DNA of 64,000 bases from Amborella trichopoda. Its lineage: Eukaryota > Streptophyta > Magnoliopsida > Amborellales > Amborellaceae. Below are positions 1-11,185 of this stretch, piece after piece. Numbering within the stretch: the stretch's first letter is position 1; every line of letters begins with the position of its first letter. The stretch covers positions 409,076-473,075 of the forward strand of contig NW_006497560.1 of the NCBI RefSeq assembly GCF_000471905.2, in the 5' to 3' direction. Below the pieces are notes generated by a model, which saw nothing but the letters and a program-made list of their open reading frames with translations, ran no database searches and had not been told where the DNA came from. A program made the translations under genes and the position numbers.

Positions 1-580
1 TCCGTTAGTACGTCGACTACGTCACACAGAGACTGCGAACCGTCCGACGGACTCCAAAAGGATGAATTCTAGTTGTCGTCTCTGACCCCCCCCCCCCCCC
101 CCCTCCCCCATCTTGGGTCTATGTAACATTTGAATGAATTCGTGCCTAAAATATGAATAAGATTGATGCTTTCCTTTCTCACACTCTCTATGACTTTTTT
201 TGATGATTGTTATTTCTTTATTGTATTGTCATTGTATATTATAAGGACATTTATTATTTACAGCCTGTGTTTATGTCAGAGTAAGTGGGAATGAAATAAG
301 ATTACAAAAAAATACCCAGTATTGCCCCCACATGCTTGTATTTCAATTCATGATGAGAGGAAGGGTAAATGGATCACACTACGTGACGGGTAAACCACCT
401 CACGCGCGAGCAAAATGGTCATTAAGTAATAACAAATATAACAAACATTGAATTCCCTTACCTAGCAATGGAAAATAGATCGCACGTTGAGTTCTCGAGT
501 GTGCCCATGCCCATGCTCCATCTGTGTGTACCCTAAAATACCCACCTTGAAATTTATTATTTCCAATTTCATATATCCTT
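1..580. other. Unassigned AT-rich DNA, no gene seen
   Basis: Short open frames here have no recognisable motif and no codon-level signal. The only distinct structure is a cytosine run near position 100. The stretch leads up to an inverted-repeat element that begins at 581, so it is most simply read as flanking plant DNA or an unrecognised old repeat. Confidence 0.4.
86..109. repeat. Poly-C tract
   Basis: This is a run of cytosines interrupted once by T. It is a simple repeat whose length is likely to be unreliable in any assembly. Confidence 0.9.
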
Positions 581-820
581 GGGTGTGGTTTCTATAAGGT
601 GGCAACCTTAAACAATCAAATTGAGATGCACCACCAAATTTTATCATGTCATGGAATTTTGGTGTAAAACACTCTTAGGATTATCTTAAAATCCATTTTC
701 ATATCTAATTAAAAACTTTTAAACTCCAAAAATGGTTACAATCAAGTAGATCCATAAACATATGAAAATTCTTAAAATGAACAATTTAGATAATATGTTG
801 CAAGATGCACAATTTCTTGT
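581..820 (+). mobile_element. MITE-like DNA element, left part only
   Basis: The stretch aligns in the same orientation with the first two thirds of the complete inverted-repeat element at 13761-14131. Both begin GG(G/A)TG(T/C)GGTTT, carry a TATA(A/G)G word soon after, and share a motif like CAAGATGCAC(A/T)ATTTCT at the far end. The right third, including the second inverted repeat, is absent because element 1 starts at 821 with its LTR. The copy is non-coding. The second copy elsewhere in the window is what shows this is a dispersed element and not unique DNA. Confidence 0.65.
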
Positions 821-1380
821 TGTTGAAGGGTATTTTTCGACTCTTGGTATCCTCGATGCGCATAAGGAGAGAGCAACTTGCGACCCGGGGCCGCAGGCAT
901 CAAACGGCTATGGACCACGGAAGCAACAGTCAAATAAGCCCCAATTCAGAGCATAATTCTTGACAGTCTCAGAATAGTCCCAAAATGGTTGAAAACGTGG
1001 CTAAGGGTTCTTAAGAATGCTTGCTAAAGTTTTGTCACAATCCGACCTAGCTTAAACATATCAGAGTTCAAAACAGCTCTTAGAATTCTGCCTCTTGCAT
1101 TTAAAGAAGACCCTGCAACTACAACCCTACCACTGGAGCTTCAAATAATCACCAGACTGCTTCCATTGGATTTAGAACGTCCGAAAACCCCTAGGTACCA
1201 AGTTCTGGCTTAATCGGATGCTTCTGGACCAACCTACAGCTAACTTACAAAAAATAGGTAGGCCGCACGCGATCTTGGTGCACCCTCGGTGAAACAGATT
1301 CCATTTATGGAAACTGTGTGTTCCAGTTTCAGGCTGAATTTCCCTTGGCCATACCTCCTTCATCCCAGGGCAAACTAAGC
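821..1380 (+). repeat. LTR fragment of element 1
   Basis: The reverse complement of this stretch aligns by eye with the outer end of the element 3 LTR (about 20880-21195). Shared landmarks include the TTCCGT(A/G)GTCCA word, the GCTCTCTCCTTAT word and the GATACAAG/CAAGAG end. Only the outer end of the LTR (the U3 end) is represented. Confidence 0.75.
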
Positions 1381-1429
1381 CTAAACTTGGAGAAGATGTT
1401 CATCTCATAGACTCGATCTTTTTGATTGG

Positions 1430-2920
1430 TCAAGAAGCCACGGGGCAAGTAAAGTCATCGACCCTCTGACTAAGAACCCCTTCTACCCATTAATGACGGT
1501 GGCATAGCCCAGAGAAAGAGGGGTGGAAGTATGCACAGTCGTTAATGTTGTGGGTGACAACCACCTGCAGTCCCAAGACCATCGTGAACCGATCCTCACC
1601 CGCTCCGCATTAACGGCCCAAGCTCAGTCGGGGTAAGTCCAACCCTTGCTGACTGATCTCCCACACCTTGTGCGTCGAGCGCGCAAAGTCCCAGCCATAC
1701 AAGAGGCTTCCCCCTCCGAAGAAAGAGTTAGTGTGATGGTCGTTGACCAACCATAGGATGAGCAATAAGAACGACTGACCCAACTTGAGGGCATGATAAA
1801 TCAGAGGATGGAGAAAATCGACTGAATGGAAAGTACCAGGCTCGACGGGAACTCATCCCATCATGGGGCTACTTCCCCACAACTTCCCCATTTGGTCGAG
1901 GAACTGCCGAGACAGCCACCCCCTCCCAACTCTCATGATCATTTCCCCTTGTCAAGTTTCACAGGCTGCTATCGATGCTATTGTCAGCCATAGCCTGCGA
2001 GATAGACAGCTCCCTGGGACACAAGAGACGTCCCTCTACAAAAAACCCTACCCTTCTTATATTGACTCGCTCCTCTGCCCCCGAATTACCGAAAAGGAAG
2101 ACTCCTTGTCTTCAATTGCATGAGTTCTCCCCGCCAACATATCGCTCACTACATTTCAGCATGTTAAAAGACGGCGGCTGATGGGAGACTCCTCCTTTGT
2201 CAGTTTGTCGAAAATCTTGACGGACCAGCATTTAAGTGGTATGCGCGGCTTCCCCCAAATTCGATACAAATCTGGGAAGAGATGGAGCACCTGTTCTACA
2301 AGCGCTTCTACGAAGTCGAAAGTGAAGTCTAAGCAATTGAGCTTCTCACCATGACCCAAGGTTTAGAAGAACCAGTTGACCAATTCATCGCAAGATGGAG
2401 AGAACTGGCTACGTACCAGACCAACCCCATGCCTGACACAGTTCAAACTTGCGTGCAAAACATGCAGCTGAAATCTCCCTGCATGTTGAGGCTTCGAATC
2501 CTACCTCTATATCGGACTTGATCTCTACAGCGGTCCGCATAGAAAGTCTCTTTAAGCACCATGGTGGACTCCAAGGACAACCATCAAATGGGGGAAACAG
2601 TCGTAATTTTAGTAATACCCGCCCTAATTCTCGGGGCATTCAGCAAGAAGGGGCAGTCAAAGCCGCTATCACCATGATTGATCCTAAAAAGGCCCTCCTC
2701 AGACCCCCGATTTCTCTAAGGGAGTGCACCCACTAATGCTCAGGGGTCAACCCGGGTGAAGTCACAACCACCTCAGACTTACAACAAGGTCCCTCCCTCG
2801 AAAAAATCTGTATCAAAAGGATTTATGGGAGCAAAAGAGGAACAAGGTTTATAGCTTTGATAAGGAGTGGGTCCCCGCCCTACTCCAAATGTTGCTAGAA
2901 TAGGGGATGATTGATAGTAG
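1430..2920 (+). pseudogene. gag remnant of element 1
   Basis: Plus-strand translations resemble the gag of elements 2, 3 and 5. The frame near 1863-2181 contains a segment like VSQAAIDAIVSHSLRD and a YKKPYPSYID-type motif, matching VSQADIDAMATHSLRG and YRKPYPSYVD in element 3. Frames around 2449-2736 match the HVEASNPTSISDLIS segment that all family members share. Gag is the structural protein that packages element RNA. The copy is decayed, with several breaks, and is a fossil. Confidence 0.75.
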
Positions 2921-3832
2921 ATACAAAGACTAGAGCAAATTTTCAAGTTGAAAAACAAGGCAAAATGGACACCTTCAACAAGCCACTTGCTAAAAACCAA
3001 GCTAAGTGAATAAGTTACAATCCTTTAAATACAAATTACAACCATTTATAGCCTTGTATAACTATTGTAAATAAACTCAAATACCAACCCTTTATGGGGC
3101 AATTACATATAAAGCAAGACTAGCTTATGAATTACACTTTCATAGCACAAATTACATAAACTATGTCCCAAAGCTTAAATACATCATGCAACTAATCTAA
3201 AAAAAATTATAAAGAATAAAATCAACTAAATAGGGAATTATAATACAAAATTAAAATAGGGAAGCCATGTTTCGAACCCCTTGTGCCGGGGCCATGCAAT
3301 CGGGCCCTATAAGGACTTAATTTTGTCCCTTCGGATTGTACAAAAGTGGTTCAATATCACAAGAGTGTCTAATCCAAATGGGAAGTGATAACTCACATTA
3401 AAATCACTTCTTAAGATCTCAACACACTGACATTATCATCCAAAATAGAATGCAAAATGTTTGAATTGAATAGGATAAAGAACAAGAGAGTTATGACTAA
3501 ACTACACACGGTGGTCCCTCAGACCACCAAAACAGTCTTGTATGGAAAGATTATGAACCCCCATAGGTAAAAACGTGATGAAAAAGTTCTAGAAATTGAG
3601 TGACACTATGAGACTAAATTATTTGATGGATTTGAAGCAAAGTAATCAATGGATACTATGCATAATCATAGATTCTCATGCATATAAACTATAACTTATG
3701 AAGGACTACACTATGAATAAGCTTGACATAAAAGATGATCAAATGGGGATTCTAAGGTCAATGAAACTTTTCTAAATTCAAAACTCCAGCAACTATAGAT
3801 GCCAAGAATATGATCTTACGAGAAAAGAAAAT
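2921..3832. other. Unassigned AT-rich stretch between two fossils
   Basis: The stretch contains no recognisable domain, RNA gene or LTR end. It lies between the gag end of element 1 and the last recognisable minus-strand coding of element 2. It could be 3' non-coding sequence of element 2 that has lost similarity to its relatives, or host DNA. I cannot tell which. Confidence 0.4.
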
Positions 3833-4980
3833 TCAATGGAGTTTACCTTTGACCAAAGGCTCATAGTTCATCTTCCTCATGATTTGGTGAGCCTGGTTGC
3901 TATAGACAGTCCAATCAGGAGGGGTCTCGGCGTCTGTTGGTGGCGTGTTCACTTCAAACTCATCATAGCTTTTAGTTTCTTGTACAAACTCTTTGAGATG
4001 CTTTGAAATGATATGCATGACCGTCAATTGACTTTGAAGACTGCGGACTTCGGTCCTCAAGTCTGCTAGAGGATCCTGTCCTTGAGGGGGAGGAAGTTGC
4101 CCTTTACCAAACTTCTCGGTCGGGGAAAAGTAAAAATTTTATCTGGATAACGATCTGAGGAACATCCTCTATACTTATAGCAATTGGACTTTGAAAAACT
4201 TTCCGTGGCGATTGTTGCACTACTGCAGCTTTTAAGAGTGCAATGGGGATACTTGGAGCTGGGAATTCTACCCCCATGGCTTGCTCGATCTGAGAAGTGA
4301 CTTTTGATTCATTTTCCGGCCAAGGTGGCTCAAAACTGGGGGCAGAAGGTGAAGACTCTTTTTCAAACGAAGAGGAAGTTTCTTGAGGGATGATGGTTGG
4401 GATGTTGGAATGAAGAGTAGTTAGGCGTAAAATTCTGCCTTGCCTTTCTTCTTCCTTGAACATGTTCACTAATGTCCTTCCAACATCCTCAGCATCTTCA
4501 CTAGAGAAGGACACAGTCTTGTTTGTAGACAGACTCATGACCTTCATCACTCGGCTTCTAAGGTGACGCCAAATCTGTGAAGTAATATTTAGCATCGGCG
4601 TAGTGAGTTTCGGCCACCGGGAATGGTCTTTTGTCAGCATAGACCGTATGCTGTCTCTCGTCTCGACTATACATGAAACATTGGTGCAATGTTGATTGAA
4701 CCACCCCCTAATCATGGAGCCATAGTCGACCGAGGAGAATATTGTAAGAAATGTCTATGTCGATTACATGAAACTGGGCGGAATTGTTCAGCTCACTGAT
4801 CTTAAAATAAAGTCGTATCGTGTTAGCCGACTTCTCTCTTGCTTGGTTAAACCCCTGAGCTGTGATGTGGGTCAAGGTAAGATCTTCAGACCCCAACCCT
4901 AATCGAGTAAGGATCCTTCTTGAAATGAGGCACCCTCCATTTAACATGATTCGGTTGATGGGGCATGTCATCAACAAAGA
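3833..4980 (-). pseudogene. Protease and tail region of element 2
   Basis: The minus-strand frame at 4708-4977 has retropepsin-like landmarks: an IMLNGGCLISRRILTRLGLG segment, matching MLDGGSRVNLIPRRILTQLG in element 5, and near its end NILLGRLWLHD, matching the NxLLGxPWLH end of plant retrotransposon proteases. Two further frames (4104-4715 and 3833-4060) follow. The last contains RSLQSQLTVMHIISKHLKEF and HQIMRKMNYEPL, which also occur after the protease of element 5 at 49566-50042. The role of this tail is unknown. An aspartic protease would have processed the polyprotein. Fossil. Confidence 0.75.
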
Positions 4981-5100
4981 GAAGGCGATTATGAAACTTT
5001 TCCCCTAATTACAGATCGTCCTTTGAAAAGGTGATTGGCATACATCCTTGTAGAATTGTCGAGTCTACCTCGATAGGTTCTACTTCGGTCTCAAACACTT

Positions 5101-7300
5101 CTAGGTTAGAGAGAGCTTGAACCAAAACCATCCGGTAATCCTTTGAGAGCATGAGGGCATATAGACACTGAGAAGGGCTGGAAGATTCCGTAGATGTCCT
5201 ATCACATAATATTTCACCTTTTCTTGATCAAGGCCTTGTGCCAGGGTCTTTCTTAATTGCACTGCCTGTGCCAGGGTCTTTCTTAATTGCTTCCGCTGCA
5301 TCCTGCTTATATTGATTCCTTTGAATTCTCGGTCGAGAGCCTCGAAGTCCGGCCACATCAAGGTCGTACCTAAAGCAGACATGCGAGAAAGAGAATGAGA
5401 AGTAGGAGGAGAAGGTGTAGAAGGGTTAGAAAGTGGGGTATTTTTAAGGTCATTCCCCTCATTAGAACACTCTAGGCAGCTTTTTATGTCATCATCCGGA
5501 TTGGACGGTTACAGGGGGTCTTTTAGGTCTTTCCCTTGCTTAAACAGTTGGGGAGTGCTTTTAACGTTGTCACCCTCAATGGATGTTTGCTGAGTGGAAT
5601 ATGGCACGGGGACGTCCTCTTGACAGGATGAAGAAGGAAAAAGGATCGTGCCGGGGATGAAGTCCAACAAAGTTGGCAACAGAGGTAGGGGCCTAAGAAA
5701 TTCCTGCTCGACTATGGGTTGAGCGGTCTTGTTTCTTCGGTGAGCAGCCCTTGGGGTTCGTCTCTTTCTGAATTTCTGAGGTACTATTTGATTTGTCTCA
5801 CTGGGTTAGCGATCAGCGCTGGCTTGGCAAACCTCTTCTCATCTCAAAGACTTGAGTCTGCTTCAACCATGGTAGATCATCCATGGATGGGAAGTCGAGG
5901 GTTCTACAGAGTCTGAGTCATTGATCGGAAGGTCCTGCCTTGTGAGGTCTTCTTGCCCTGATGAGGAAGTGATTTGGGGATCACTTACGAGGAGGTTGTA
6001 AAATTCTTAACATCCCCGCATCTTCCCTGCGAATATATCAACGAAAGTTGTGAATTCTGACAAATAATGACCTCTTATATGATGGAATGGGCACCAACGA
6101 TCTTCAGTCCCCTTAGCAAGGCGATGGGGTTGCTTTTTCTGCTTTAGTGTGATTATGCCTCCCTGAAGCATTATAATGAAGAGGGCGTAGAGCATAGCCG
6201 GCATTTTGTCCTCCTCTTGAATGATTACGGCATGGGAGGCCTCAGTTGCCCCGAAGGCCTTCTTTAAATCTTCAAGTTTTATCTGACCTTTCAGAATAAG
6301 GGCCTCGATGATATCCGTCAACGTGTAGTAGTCATCTGTGGGATGATTGATCCTCCGATGGTAGGCATAATAATTTACTTGAGTGTCAAGGCCAGATTTC
6401 TCAGGGAACCTGGCTTTTGAAAGCTGGATCATAATCTGCTCTAATAATAACTGCAATAGTGTAGGGACCCATGCTTTCTCGAAGTGATAGACTTTATTCC
6501 AATGCCTGATGAAATAATCACTACGATCAATGTTGGCTGGTGGAGGTACTCGAATGTACGACTATTGCTGCTTGCTAGCTTGGGGTGTTACCTTCGCCGT
6601 GCTTACCTCTTTAGAGATGTCCAAATTTTGAGAGGGAGCATTCTTTGAATCCGTGACCATAACGACTACACTAATTACCCCTTTCTATTGCCTGCCCCAT
6701 GTGTTATTCCGAGAGCCACCATTGTCCCGGTTGTTGGCTGAACTTGTAGATGGCTGTTGTACTACACCACGATGGCGTGAAAAAATTTCTATGCGAACTG
6801 ATTTAGAGATCAAATCTGACATGGAGGTCGGATTAGAGGCCTTGACATGTAGAGCAATTTCAAGTCGCATGTTCCGCACGCAAGTTTGGACTGCTTCTTT
6901 CTTGGGCATATGATTAAGATGGCGGTAAGCCAAGTTTCTCCATCTTGATATGAATTGATCTACGGGCTCATTAGGGTTTAGAGTCAAGGTGAGAAGCTCG
7001 ATGGTTTGAACTTCTCTCTCGACTTCATAGAAGGGCTGATAGAACAGTTTCTCCATCTCCTCCCATGTATGTTCCAAGTTTGGAGGAAGTGGGGCATACC
7101 ATTGGAATGCTGAGCCATCAAGGGTCTCAACGAACTGGTGGAGAAGAAGTCTCTCATCAGCTGCTATTTCCCGACATGCTGCCTGGATGTGGGCGATATG
7201 CTGGGTTGGGGAGGTGCTTCCGCTGAATAGGGGAAACTTCCCTTTCTTATAGTCTGACGGGAACGAGACCTGATCAATATAAGAAGGATATGGTCTTTAA
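5101..7300 (-). pseudogene. gag core and zinc-knuckle-like region of element 2
   Basis: The frame at 6685-7077 is a Retrotrans_gag-like segment with FYEVEREVQTIELLTL, PVDQFISRWRNLAYR and ASNPTSMSDLIS. The frame at 6007-6456 has two degenerate histidine/cysteine-type modules (YHRRINHPTDDYYTL and WCPFHHIRGHYLSEF), which correspond to the CxYHxxxGHxxxxC pattern common in plant gypsy gag proteins. The frame at 5101-5382 carries an FEALDREFKGINISRMQRKQ segment that is shared with elements 3 and 5 and precedes the protease. Fossil with several breaks. Confidence 0.75.
5232..5291 (-). repeat. 30-bp direct duplication in the gag-protease linker
   Basis: The word TGTGCCAGGGTCTTTCTTAA occurs twice, exactly 30 bp apart. 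In the minus-strand frame this gives a tandem ten-residue unit, LRKTLAQAVQ then LRKTLAQGLD. Elements 3 and 5 have one unit at the same place. Confidence 0.8.
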
Positions 7301-7731
7301 TAAGGCGTCACACCCTGTATGCCCAAAATTTGTTTGTTCTTTAGGTTATGGGTGACCATAGCGTCAATATCTAACTGAGAGACCGAATGAGGGACATAAT
7401 TGTCCTGTGAGGTAGACAGAAGGGGCTACCATGAAGGTGCACCATCAGAGTGATTGGAATTGACCTCATGGTTAGCCGAAAGGTGTACGATCAATCTTCT
7501 CCATCATCACGTGCACCATGTTCTCAAACTTGATCATACGATCCTCCAGCGCATCACCGGGCTCACTTACAACCATTACGCTGACCGTTTCTCTAGGGAG
7601 GTCAACGTTAGTGGCAGCTGAAGGCTTGCGAGCTTGACGGGTCGTACATGGTAGGTCAGTCAGTAAGGGGCCAGCATGCCTTGACTGAACTCGACTTTTT
7701 TACGTAGATCGCATTTAGACCTGTTCTCGAC

Positions 7732-7911
7732 GGTCTTGGGATCGTGGCTGGGGAGCCCGTTCACAACGGTCTTGGGATCGTGGCTGAGGAGCCGGTTCAC
7801 GATGGTCTTGGGACCGTGGCTGGGGAGCCCGTTCACAACGGTCTTGGGATCGTGGCTGAGGAGCCGGTTCACAACGGTCTTGGGACCGTGGCTGTTGAGT
7901 GGCTAGGTCTT
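7732..7911 (-). repeat. 36-bp in-frame tandem array in gag of element 2
   Basis: Five units start at 7732, 7768, 7804, 7840 and 7876, a period of exactly 36 bp. In the minus-strand frame the unit encodes a twelve-residue motif close to PRSQDRCEPAPQ. Units alternate between two slightly different versions, which suggests amplification as a 72-bp dimer. Elements 3 (near 32460) and 5 (near 54145) carry a single unit at the matching place. Confidence 0.9.
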
Positions 7912-8355
7912 TTTCTGCGACAGTAACCACAACATAGGGCTCATTGAGATCTTCTTCAGGCTTCGTCATCAAAAGGGGGTAGAAGGGATTCAGGTGAAGA
8001 GGGTCATCAAAATTGGTTGTTGTAACTGCCTTGGTCACCTCCCTAGTCAAAATTCACAGACCTCTATGGCGTTTAGCCATGAGGTTTTGATGGACCTCGT
8101 GCCAAAACTGCGATCTAGGTTGTGGCAAGTCAACTCTTCTCGCACAGGAGAGAGCTATCTCTATCAGGTGTGGCAATGGATGAGGGTCAGGAACTGGAGT
8201 CATTTTGGGTCGAGGAGGATGAAGGACTCGATCTTCCATGAGGTCCATGCCTCGAGCTCTCTTATGAGCTCCAAAAACATGACCAAAGTGTTGGGGCTGG
8301 TTCAGGATGGTACTCTTGCGGAAAACCTTTGAGTATCAAGGCTGAAGCTGCTTTC

Positions 8356-9099
8356 TTAATGAAGGAGGAGCAGGCAGGAGCAGGTCGACTCATGAGGAGG
8401 CCTAAGTCGAGGACGAGGGGATGTCTGCGATGACAGCGCATGTGCGTCCCTTGAAGAAGGATAATGGGAGACCTGAGGGTCAACAGGGGCTCGAGCAAGT
8501 GATCTGGCCTTAGGAGGCCGAGAACTATGAGCAGGTGTCTGTAAGAGAACAGGTGCAGGCCTGCCCCTTACAGGGTGCGCTTGTGTGTGCATAGGAAGAG
8601 AACGAGAAGGTCGTCTCCTGTGTACTTCGGTTGGCACAATAACGACGTTGCCCAGAGCAGTGAGATGCACATGAGTGGCGTGCGCAGGATCTGGCCTTGG
8701 AAGGTTCAATCTCGAACACGGTCTCGAGGCAACAGGAGGGTTGCCCCAAGGTGTGACTCGAGTGGGTGACCCACGAGCCTTGTGGTGTGTGTGAGGGATG
8801 GAGACCGTGGGGTTTCCTCCTCGAAGTGTTGAGCCTCTAGGGATAGAGACCAATGGTACAGAAATGTAGGGGGTAGCCTTATGGCGACCCGCATAAGCAA
8901 TGGAAGCTTGCTTGCCTTTTGCAGAAAGGAATTGGGCAGCCTTCTGGCATACCTCAGAAACACATCCAGCAAGTGACTTACCAGTGGCTGGGGGCATACT
9001 GTGTGGGACAACATAAGTGTTGCCCGTGTAAGGCGCCTTGGTGGAGTTTCCACCAGAGCGACGAGATGGGGAGCGAGAGACCTTCAAGTCCTTCCTCAC
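8356..9099 (-). pseudogene. Pre-gag open frame of element 2 (Pro/Ser/Arg-rich)
   Basis: This is an uninterrupted minus-strand frame of 247 codons between the primer-binding site and gag. The translation is rich in Pro, Ser, Arg and His and has no recognised domain. A PPATGKSLAG segment near residue 37 recurs as HPATGKSFAG in element 3 (59138-59431). Overlapping frames on both strands are also open because of base composition, so openness alone is weak evidence of function. It may be an N-terminal gag extension or a separate leader frame like the ORF before gag in Ogre elements. Part of a fossil. Confidence 0.5.
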
Positions 9100-9340
9100 A
9101 CCGGTCCAAGTTAAGGCCTACGAGCTAGATAAGGGGTCTTTGCTCAAGAGGATGGTCGGGAACGAAATCAAAAGACCTTGTTCCCTATGGACACTCTCGA
9201 ATAAGGGGATAAGAAAATCTTTGATCCAGATAAATGGGTTACATAACCCAGTAGCCATAAGTGAATATGAAAAGCGAATGAAAACATATAATAAAAGAAG
9301 AGACTAGCCAAACAAGAACGATCCGACTAAGGGGTAGTAA

Positions 9341-9360
9341 GTCCCCAGTGGAGTTGCCAA
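9341..9360 (-). promoter_or_regulatory. Primer-binding site of element 2
   Basis: The minus strand reads TTGGCAACTCCACTGGGGAC, two bases inside the LTR boundary at 9363. This is the familiar plant gypsy primer-binding site type (TGGCGACTCCACTGGGG) that would pair with a tRNA 3' end to start reverse transcription. Confidence 0.85.
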
Positions 9361-10254
9361 GCTGGTTAAGTACCTCGATCTCGCCCTCCGGATCCCTGGA
9401 GGATAGGTCAGCACGCGTCTCAGGGTTTCGGGAGAGACCTGAGGTGTTTGCGAGATTGCTCTCTCGAAACCTCGTTCGAAAATGGGGGCAAGTGTTACCA
9501 ACTGGTGAGAGAGGAATTTAAAGGTGGGTTCGGGACTTACTTGGGCTACTCGTCTGAGCACCCTCTTAAATCATGAAGAAAGCCCCCCAGTAATGAAATT
9601 TTGGAATCGCCTCCCTTGGCTCGTATTCTTCTTATTTTCTTCTTTCTTGCAATCACATACATATATGGCAAAGGTTATGGGACAGGTGAGTCAGACCTCA
9701 CCCTTTTCCTCTTTGATGATCATACGCAAGCATGCGTATTCAAAAAGAAGAAAAAAAGATGGGGGGAGAGAAGAATTCGATCAAGAGAGGAGATTAGAAT
9801 AGTGACTAGGCTAGTGGATAATTGGCATAACGTGGTAGCGAAACGGGCTCAGTAACTGAGGCCGGCTCACGGGATTGCTACTAGATGCTATTGCCAATAT
9901 CAACTAGATAAGCACGATGGTCGGTCTGTCATGATAGTAAAGCGGGCCAAGCTAACCTGGCGCAACGACATTACGGCTAGATGACAGGACTGCCATGAGA
10001 TGTTAACCTCGATCCCTCTTGGTTGGATGAAATAGTAGTAGAGGAATGGTTAAAGAGAAGAAGGGAATGGATGGAAGGAGAGAGAATAAGGAAGAGAGGA
10101 GGGAGAAGAAGGAAGAGGCGATGCAGTCGACGCTCGACATTGTCGATTGTTTCAAGAGATGGGAGAGAAAGAAAGCAGTTGGCACTAGGCTTCACCGACT
10201 GTGTCAAATGAGAAAAGAGGAAGAGAATCAACTGGTGCTAAGTCACGCGAACTG

Positions 10255-10786
10255 ATAGAAGAAGAGAGAAAAAACCAGCCGACGCTATGTCTCGCCGATT
10301 GATAAAAGAGGAGAGAGAAGACCAACCGACGTCGAGTCTCGCCGGCTGATAAAAGAAGGAAGAGGAGACCAATCGACGCCAAGTCTCGTCGATTGACAGA
10401 AGAAGAGAGAGAAGACCAACCGGTGTCAAGGCGCCAAGGCCTTGCCGACTGAAAGAAGCAAAGAGAGAAAACTAATCAGCGCTAGGTCTCACCGATTGAC
10501 AGAAGAAGAGAGAGAAGACCAACTGGCATTAAAGCCTCGCTGACTGATAAAAGTAGAAAGAAAAGACCAGCCGGCACTAAGCCTCACCGATTGATAGAAG
10601 AAGAGAGAGAAGACCAACCGACGCCAAGGCCTCGTTGACTGATAGAAGTAGAGAAGAAGACCAACAGGCGCTGGGCCTCATCGACTAGTAAAAGAAGAGA
10701 GAGAAGACCAACCAATGCTAGATCTCACCAACTGGTAGAAGAAGAGAGAGAGGACCAACCGACGTTAGGTCTCGCCAGTTGACAGA

Positions 10787-10795
<9 letters not shown>
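10255..10795. repeat. Tandem array of about 47-57 bp in the element 2 LTR
   Basis: About eleven degenerate units share GAGAGAAGACCAACCGACG followed by a CTCGCCGATTGA-type word. Neighbouring units start, for example, at 10320, 10367 and 10414 (47 bp apart); others are longer. The array lies in U5, downstream of the TATA box, so it would be transcribed. Confidence 0.8.
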
Positions 10796-10818
<23 letters not shown>

Positions 10819-11025
10819 AGAGAGATAAAGAGAGGAGAGAGAGAAGAGAGACAAAGAGAGAAGAGAGAGAAAGAGAGAAAGAGAAGAGAGAAAGAGAGAA
10901 GAGAAACATAGAGAGAGAGAAGAGAGAAGAGAGAGGGAGGAGAGAGAAGAGAGAGGAGACAGAAAAGAGAGAGAGAGAGAGAGGAGAGAGAAAAGAGAAG
11001 AGAGAGGGGAGGAGAGAGAAAGTTC
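10784..11025. repeat. Purine tract (GA-rich simple repeat)
   Basis: The stretch consists almost only of GAGAGA and GAAGAGA words on the plus strand, hence CT-rich on the coding strand of the element. Long open frames over it (Ser/Leu-rich on the minus strand) are composition artefacts. Confidence 0.9.
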
Positions 11026-11113
11026 CATACTTGAAGGGTATCAGCCCTTTTATTCTCTCTCATCTCTCTCTCTCTCCAAGATGTACTTACAGGTTCAAGC
11101 AAGAAATCAAAAT

Positions 11114-11119
11114 TTTATT
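11114..11119 (-). terminator. Poly-A signal in the element 2 LTR
   Basis: AATAAA on the minus strand, about 60 bases downstream of the TATA box. The same spacing is seen in both LTRs of element 3, which marks the R region. Confidence 0.6.
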
Positions 11120-11177
11120 GAATCCTCAAAGAATCAACTGAAGGCCGAGGGGTCTGTTTATAATGAGGCAGTGCTTG

Positions 11178-11185
11178 TTTATATA
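11178..11185 (-). promoter_or_regulatory. TATA box of the element 2 LTR
   Basis: The minus strand reads TCTATATAAACAAG. A TATA word at the matching place is conserved in the LTRs of elements 3 and 5. Confidence 0.65.

Larger units (their letters stand above)
821..2920 (+). mobile_element. Element 1: Tat-type Ty3/gypsy fragment (fossil)
   Basis: This is a partial LTR retrotransposon on the plus strand: an LTR piece (821-1380) followed by gag remnants (about 1430-2920). It belongs to the same family as elements 2, 3 and 5, which lie on the minus strand. The LTR begins TGTTGAAGGGTATT, the reverse complement of the LTR end seen in element 3. No pol, primer-binding site or second LTR is seen. It is broken, with many breaks, and is clearly old. 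It sits inside the MITE-like copy at 581-820, and the CTTGT just before 821 may be half of a target duplication whose partner is not found. Confidence 0.75.

Noticed and set aside
3260-3320. tRNA-like GGTTCGAA-type word (TTTCGAACCCC)
   Set aside because: The B-box-like word stands alone; no cloverleaf arms could be paired around it.
7732-7911. CRISPR-like array (36-bp direct repeats)
   Set aside because: The repeats are contiguous with no spacers, lie in a gag frame and belong to a plant retroelement.
10718-11102. Long minus-strand Ser/Leu/Phe-rich open frames that look like membrane proteins
   Set aside because: They lie on a GA/CT simple repeat; three overlapping frames are open at once, which is a composition effect.
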